Shown: piece by piece, positions 61,316 to 64,000 of the stretch
How the letters are laid out: each line of letters starts with the position of its first letter
How positions within the stretch are numbered: position 1 is the stretch's first letter
Source: Saltatorellus ferox
GTDB lineage: Bacteria > Planctomycetota > UBA1135 > GCA-002686595
Direction: 5' to 3'
DNA: 64,000 bases
NCBI GenBank assembly: GCA_007751475.1
Contig: CP036434.1
Span: 1,922,001 to 1,986,000, forward strand
The notes under the pieces: model-generated
Seen by the model: only the letters and a program-made list of their open reading frames with translations
Database searches by the model: none
What the model was told of the DNA's origin: nothing
Translations under genes and position numbers: made by a program

Positions 61316-62247
61316 GCGACCTCCCCGTTCCGTTGAGCGGGGTCTTGGAGGTTCTGGGAAGCGCCAGGCTCATCGTCCTGGCGCGTGGTGCGCCACTTGT
61401 TGGGCGACTCGTCCGTTTCGCGCTTGAACGCGCGATAGAAAGTCGAGAGGTCTTCGAAGCCGCACTCGAAGGCGACCGAAAGGACGGTGCGATCGGTGGA
61501 TTCCAGGAGCTTCTTGGCGTGATCGATGCGCAGCTTGCGGACGTACGAGAGCCACGACGTTCCCGTCACCTCGCGGAAGAGCTGCGTGAAGCGGCGGCGC
61601 GAAAGCCCGAGCATCGATGCGGCCGAGTCGAGGTTCGTCGCCTCGAAGAAGTTCTCGGACAGGTCCTCGACGTAGCTGCGCATGCGCGTCGAGCTATCGG
61701 TGCCGCGGACCGGTGACTGAACCGTGCCCGCGGGCGGCTCGGTCTGGATGAACGTTCCGACGCGCGCCACGTCGACGAGCAGGCGTAGGGCCAGAGCGAC
61801 CATCTGTGCGCCGGTGGTGGGGAGGCCGAGGGTCTGTTCGAAAAGCAGGCGCCGCATGCTGCGCTCGATCTTCTCGGCCGAGTGGCTGCCGAGGCGGAGC
61901 ACGCCGGTGGGGAGGATGCCAGCGTCGAGGCAGGCGGTCTCCATCACGCGCGGGCGGATGCTGACGACGTAGAGCGACATCGGCGATGTTTCGGAGTCGA
62001 TGATCTCGTGGGAGGTCCCGGCCGGAATCACGAGGGCGTCTCCGCGTTTGCAGGGAACGCGCTCATCTCCGCGGGCCAGGGCTCCTTCTCCGTCGTGGAC
62101 GACGACGATCTTCAGGAAGTCATGGGTCGCCGCAGGCATCGTCCATCCTGCGGTGTGGTGACTCTCGAAGACGTCGACCCCCCAGTCCGGAAAGATGTGT
62201 TCGACGGGCTGGCTGGTGGGCTGTGTGGATCGGGGTCGAATCGGCAT
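61312..62247 (-). CDS. AraC-family transcriptional regulator
   Basis: A 311-residue protein. Residues 15-130 form a cupin sensor domain (HTAGWTMPAATHDFLKIVVV, GDALVIPAGTSHEII). The C-terminal 100 residues hold two HTH motifs: LDSAASMLGLSRRRFTQLFR and SVAFECGFEDLSTFYRAFKR. It is an AraC-type activator that probably senses a small effector through the cupin. It is followed by, and coupled to, a chalcone-isomerase-like exported protein. The start ATG is at 62247; upstream 79 bp to the PilZ gene. Confidence 0.9.
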   Translation of the reverse strand: MPIRPRSTQPTSQPVEHIFPDWGVDVFESHHTAGWTMPAATHDFLKIVVVHDGEGALARGDERVPCKRGDALVIPAGTSHEIIDSETSPMSLYVVSIRPRVMETACLDAGILPTGVLRLGSHSAEKIERSMRRLLFEQTLGLPTTGAQMVALALRLLVDVARVGTFIQTEPPAGTVQSPVRGTDSSTRMRSYVEDLSENFFEATNLDSAASMLGLSRRRFTQLFREVTGTSWLSYVRKLRIDHAKKLLESTDRTVLSVAFECGFEDLSTFYRAFKRETDESPNKWRTTRQDDEPGASQNLQDPAQRNGEVA

Positions 62248-62326
62248 GATTCGCCCACGATAACAGCAATTTCATTCCCGTAGGCAAATCAGGCAGTTCT
62301 GCCGCCCGCGGAGGAGGAGATCGCGC

Positions 62327-63124
62327 TCAGGCCCGTCGAAGTCGCTCGAGGGACGAACGTTGCTGTTCTGTAACGAAACGCCTCAGGAGTCGTTCGTCCG
62401 CTTCTTTCCAGCGGGCCGTCCGGGACGCTCCCGCTGCGATTCCATAGCGGACGCCTCCGCCCCTCGGGAGCTCTTTGCGATGGCAGATGAGTCCCTCGAC
62501 GGTGATCTGCCCGAGGTGCGTGGCGATTTCGAGGTGGACGCTCTCGGCTCCCTTGAGCCCTGCGTCCGTTTCCTCGGTGACGAGCACGCCGATGCCGTCG
62601 AAGGAAACGTCGAGGAGCGTCGCCTTGAAGCGTGAGCCGCGGACGCTCGCGCGGGCGCCGCCCGGGCGCGTCGCGCGGGTGGAAGGGGTCACGGAGCAGA
62701 TCGTGGTGGCCTGGACCGTGTCCCGGTGGACGGGGAGGCGGAACGCGGCACGCTCGTTGAACAGCGCCGTCTGGAGGCTGCCGGGCGAGCCTTCGATGGT
62801 GGCGCGATTGCTGAGGACGAGGCGGACGGTGCTGATGCTGTCCTGTTCATCGTTCTTGGTGGCCACGACGGAGATGCGCTGGGGCTTCCCGGTGGACCTT
62901 CCCGGCGCCTCTCCTTTGAGCTCGAACCCGATCGGCTGCCCCAGGGGAATCCTGCCGCGCTTCGAGGCGGGCAGCCCCACGACGATGGACCGGCCGTCTC
63001 CGCTGAGGATCTCGCCGTCGAGGATCTCTCCGGAGACCAGGAAGAGAGTCACCGCCGAGCTGGATGCGAGGGGAGTTGCGCTGGGGGATCCCGACCCCGG
63101 ACTTGTCGATGCACGGCGCGCCAT
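62327..63124 (-). CDS. PilZ-domain c-di-GMP-binding protein
   Basis: A 265-residue cytoplasmic protein. The PilZ c-di-GMP site is intact: RAAFR (Arg125, Arg129; RxxxR) and DVSFDG (Asp172-x-Ser174-x-x-Gly177). An N-terminal beta-domain (residues 25-110) with VTLFLVSGEILDGEILSGDG resembles the YcgR-N/flagellar brake domain. The tail is basic. It would act as a c-di-GMP effector, for motility, polysaccharide or division control. Its promoter is shared with the region upstream of mraZ. Confidence 0.83.
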   Translation of the reverse strand: MARRASTSPGSGSPSATPLASSSAVTLFLVSGEILDGEILSGDGRSIVVGLPASKRGRIPLGQPIGFELKGEAPGRSTGKPQRISVVATKNDEQDSISTVRLVLSNRATIEGSPGSLQTALFNERAAFRLPVHRDTVQATTICSVTPSTRATRPGGARASVRGSRFKATLLDVSFDGIGVLVTEETDAGLKGAESVHLEIATHLGQITVEGLICHRKELPRGGGVRYGIAAGASRTARWKEADERLLRRFVTEQQRSSLERLRRA

Positions 63125-63513
63125 GCGGGAAAGATCGGGCGCCCCTCAGGAGGTTCTTGAGGGTAGGTGCTGCAACTTTCCCCTATCTGTCCACGTCCGT
63201 GGGGCCCGTGCACCCGGGGCGCCTCTGCCGTGTGGGAGAACCGTGGGAAAAGGGTCCGCGACGGCGCCGGGGCGCCGATGGTCAGGGGGGCTATCTGGGG
63301 CGCAATTGCCCCGTGGATGGATCGGTTCGTGGGCGTATCCGGATGGGGTCGCCGGGTTGGGGCAACTTTGGGGCAAAAATCTTCAGAGTGTGGATAAGTT
63401 GCTCTAGCACGGCGGCGGGTTGGGGCCCCGGGGCAACTTATCCACATGGCTTGCGCTTTGATTGGTGGCGTGTTGGGATAGGCGCCGCTGGCACGGCCAG
63501 CGCGCCCTCCACC
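63125..63513. promoter_or_regulatory. 389-bp intergenic region upstream of mraZ with DnaA boxes and GCAACTT repeats
   Basis: No gene. It carries two inverted consensus DnaA boxes (separate entry). GCAACTT occurs at about 63172-63178, 63362-63368 and 63433-63439, with an inverse copy AAGTTGC at 63397-63403; two of them are part of a longer direct repeat GGGGCAACTT. Two TGGGA motifs lie 11 bp apart (63233-63237 and 63244-63248), similar in sequence to MraZ-binding repeats, but they are about 270 bp upstream of mraZ. A TGGGA also lies at 63474-63478, 36 bp before the start codon. Confidence 0.5.
63389..63446. promoter_or_regulatory. Inverted pair of perfect DnaA boxes (13-bp inverted repeat)
   Basis: TGTGGATAAGTTG at 63389-63401 and CAACTTATCCACA at 63434-63446 form a perfect 13-bp inverted repeat. 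Each arm contains the 9-mer TTATCCACA (reverse in the left arm), the strict DnaA-box consensus. They are 32 bp apart and lie 67 bp upstream of the mraZ ATG. AT-rich unwinding sequence is limited to a short run near 63375-63382. Confidence 0.72.
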
Positions 63514-64000
63514 ATGTCGACCTCCCAGTTCCTTGGCACCCACCAGGCCACCCTCGACACGGAGGGGAGGATTCAGCTCCCGACCGCGCTGAGGGACGAG
63601 ATCAACTTTCGCCAGGCCGATTTCGGACTGATGGCGTCGCTCGATGGGGACGGCAGCCTCTGTCTGCGTCCGCGCGCGGACTGGGAGCGGTGGTGCCGGG
63701 AGCTGCTCGGCGCGCGGGAGATTCTTCGCCAGCAGGACCGTCGCACGCTCCTGACCATCGCGTCCCATTCAGGGCCGGTGAAGTGCGACAAGCAGGGCCG
63801 GATCCGGGTCGCGGACGCGCTTCTCACCCTGGTGGGGCTCGATCGTTCGAAGCCGGATCGGCGGGACGCTGTCCTCACGGGGGCCTTCCGCGAGATCCGG
63901 CTCTGGAGCGCGGAGGGATGGGAACAGTTTTCCGATTCGGCTCGAAAGTCGCTTGCCGCTGATCTCGACGAACTCATGGGCGGCGACTCGGCCGGCCCAG
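63514..64000 (+). CDS. mraZ: MraZ, regulator at the head of the division/cell-wall (dcw) cluster (3' end outside window)
   Basis: 162 residues are visible, with no stop before the window ends. Two AbrB-like MraZ repeats carry the DxxGR motif: DTEGRIQLPTALRDEIN (about residues 16-32) and DKQGRIRVADALLTLVGL (about 95-112). E. coli MraZ is 152 residues, so this protein is longer and has a divergent tail. MraZ binds DNA upstream of its own gene and controls the dcw cluster, so mraW, ftsL and other division genes probably follow beyond the window. The ATG at 63514 has no clear ribosome site. Confidence 0.85.
   Translation, partial: MSTSQFLGTHQATLDTEGRIQLPTALRDEINFRQADFGLMASLDGDGSLCLRPRADWERWCRELLGAREILRQQDRRTLLTIASHSGPVKCDKQGRIRVADALLTLVGLDRSKPDRRDAVLTGAFREIRLWSAEGWEQFSDSARKSLAADLDELMGGDSAGP

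Noticed and set aside
63125..63513. Replication origin
   Set aside because: Only two DnaA boxes and little AT-rich DNA, no dnaA/dnaN/gidA nearby; kept as a regulatory finding rather than called oriC.

Overview
This is a 64 kb stretch of a GC-rich chromosome from a diderm (Gram-negative type) bacterium. The best fit is Planctomycetota, possibly the lineage around Saltatorellus and Engelhardtia. That placement is an inference. It rests on a PVC-type membrane-bound dehydrogenase/NHL protein at the left edge, a DUF6807 (PmoA-like) protein, a secreted metallopeptidase whose C-terminal module I recall from those genomes, and an outer-membrane Mla system. Shine-Dalgarno sites are sparse. Many genes are joined by 4-nt stop/start overlaps, some using GTG or TTG starts. 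No tRNA, rRNA, CRISPR array or prophage was seen.

Layout. At 1-6.7 kb lie a partial dehydrogenase-like protein, a membrane zinc peptidase, a D-serine dehydratase/D-threonine aldolase-like enzyme and a large lipoprotein. At 6.7-13.4 kb (minus) is a complete light-driven proton pump cassette: opsin, GGPP synthase, crtI, crtB, crtY and blh, enough to make retinal from isoprenoid precursors and load it into the pump. A divergent CarH/LitR-like regulator sits beside it. At 14.7-18.9 kb (plus) are mlaE, mlaF, mlaD, a PqiC-like lipoprotein and thymidine kinase. At 19-22.9 kb are DUF6807 and three coiled-coil or GGDEF-like proteins. At 23-28.5 kb is a minus-strand operon (DUF993 aldolase-like, divergent NRAMP-like transporter, old yellow enzyme, enolase-superfamily dehydratase) that looks like uptake and catabolism of an unidentified organic compound. 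At 28.7-36.6 kb are an acyltransferase, a metallopeptidase, an acyl-CoA ligase, a degenerate GGDEF-EAL protein and an outer-membrane protein.

At 36.7-43.8 kb (minus) is a tightly coupled seven-gene operon: KAS III, two NAD-dependent epimerase/reductases, an MBL hydrolase, GT2, a hydrolase-like protein and GT1. It probably makes a glycosylated fatty-acyl product. mgtE follows, then about 1.2 kb with a decayed REP-type transposase flanked by imperfect inverted repeats. At 46.4-49.6 kb is a phenylalanine unit: an aminotransferase coupled to a chorismate mutase-prephenate dehydratase-ACT-DAHP synthase fusion. At 50.2-58 kb is a beta-oxidation locus (TetR and FadE on one strand; thiolase, FadJ-type protein and a HAD hydrolase on the other). 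The right end carries small membrane or conserved proteins, a PAP2 phosphatase, an AraC regulator with a chalcone-isomerase-like partner, a PilZ protein, and the start of mraZ behind two inverted consensus DnaA boxes.

Most interesting leads: (1) the triple aromatic fusion, whose DAHP synthase domain lacks its metal Cys and catalytic Lys; (2) the rhodopsin cassette next to a CarH-like protein lacking the lower cobalamin His; (3) the KAS III/glycosyltransferase operon; (4) the catabolic operon with an NRAMP-fold protein lacking the metal motifs; (5) the DnaA-box inverted repeat upstream of mraZ.
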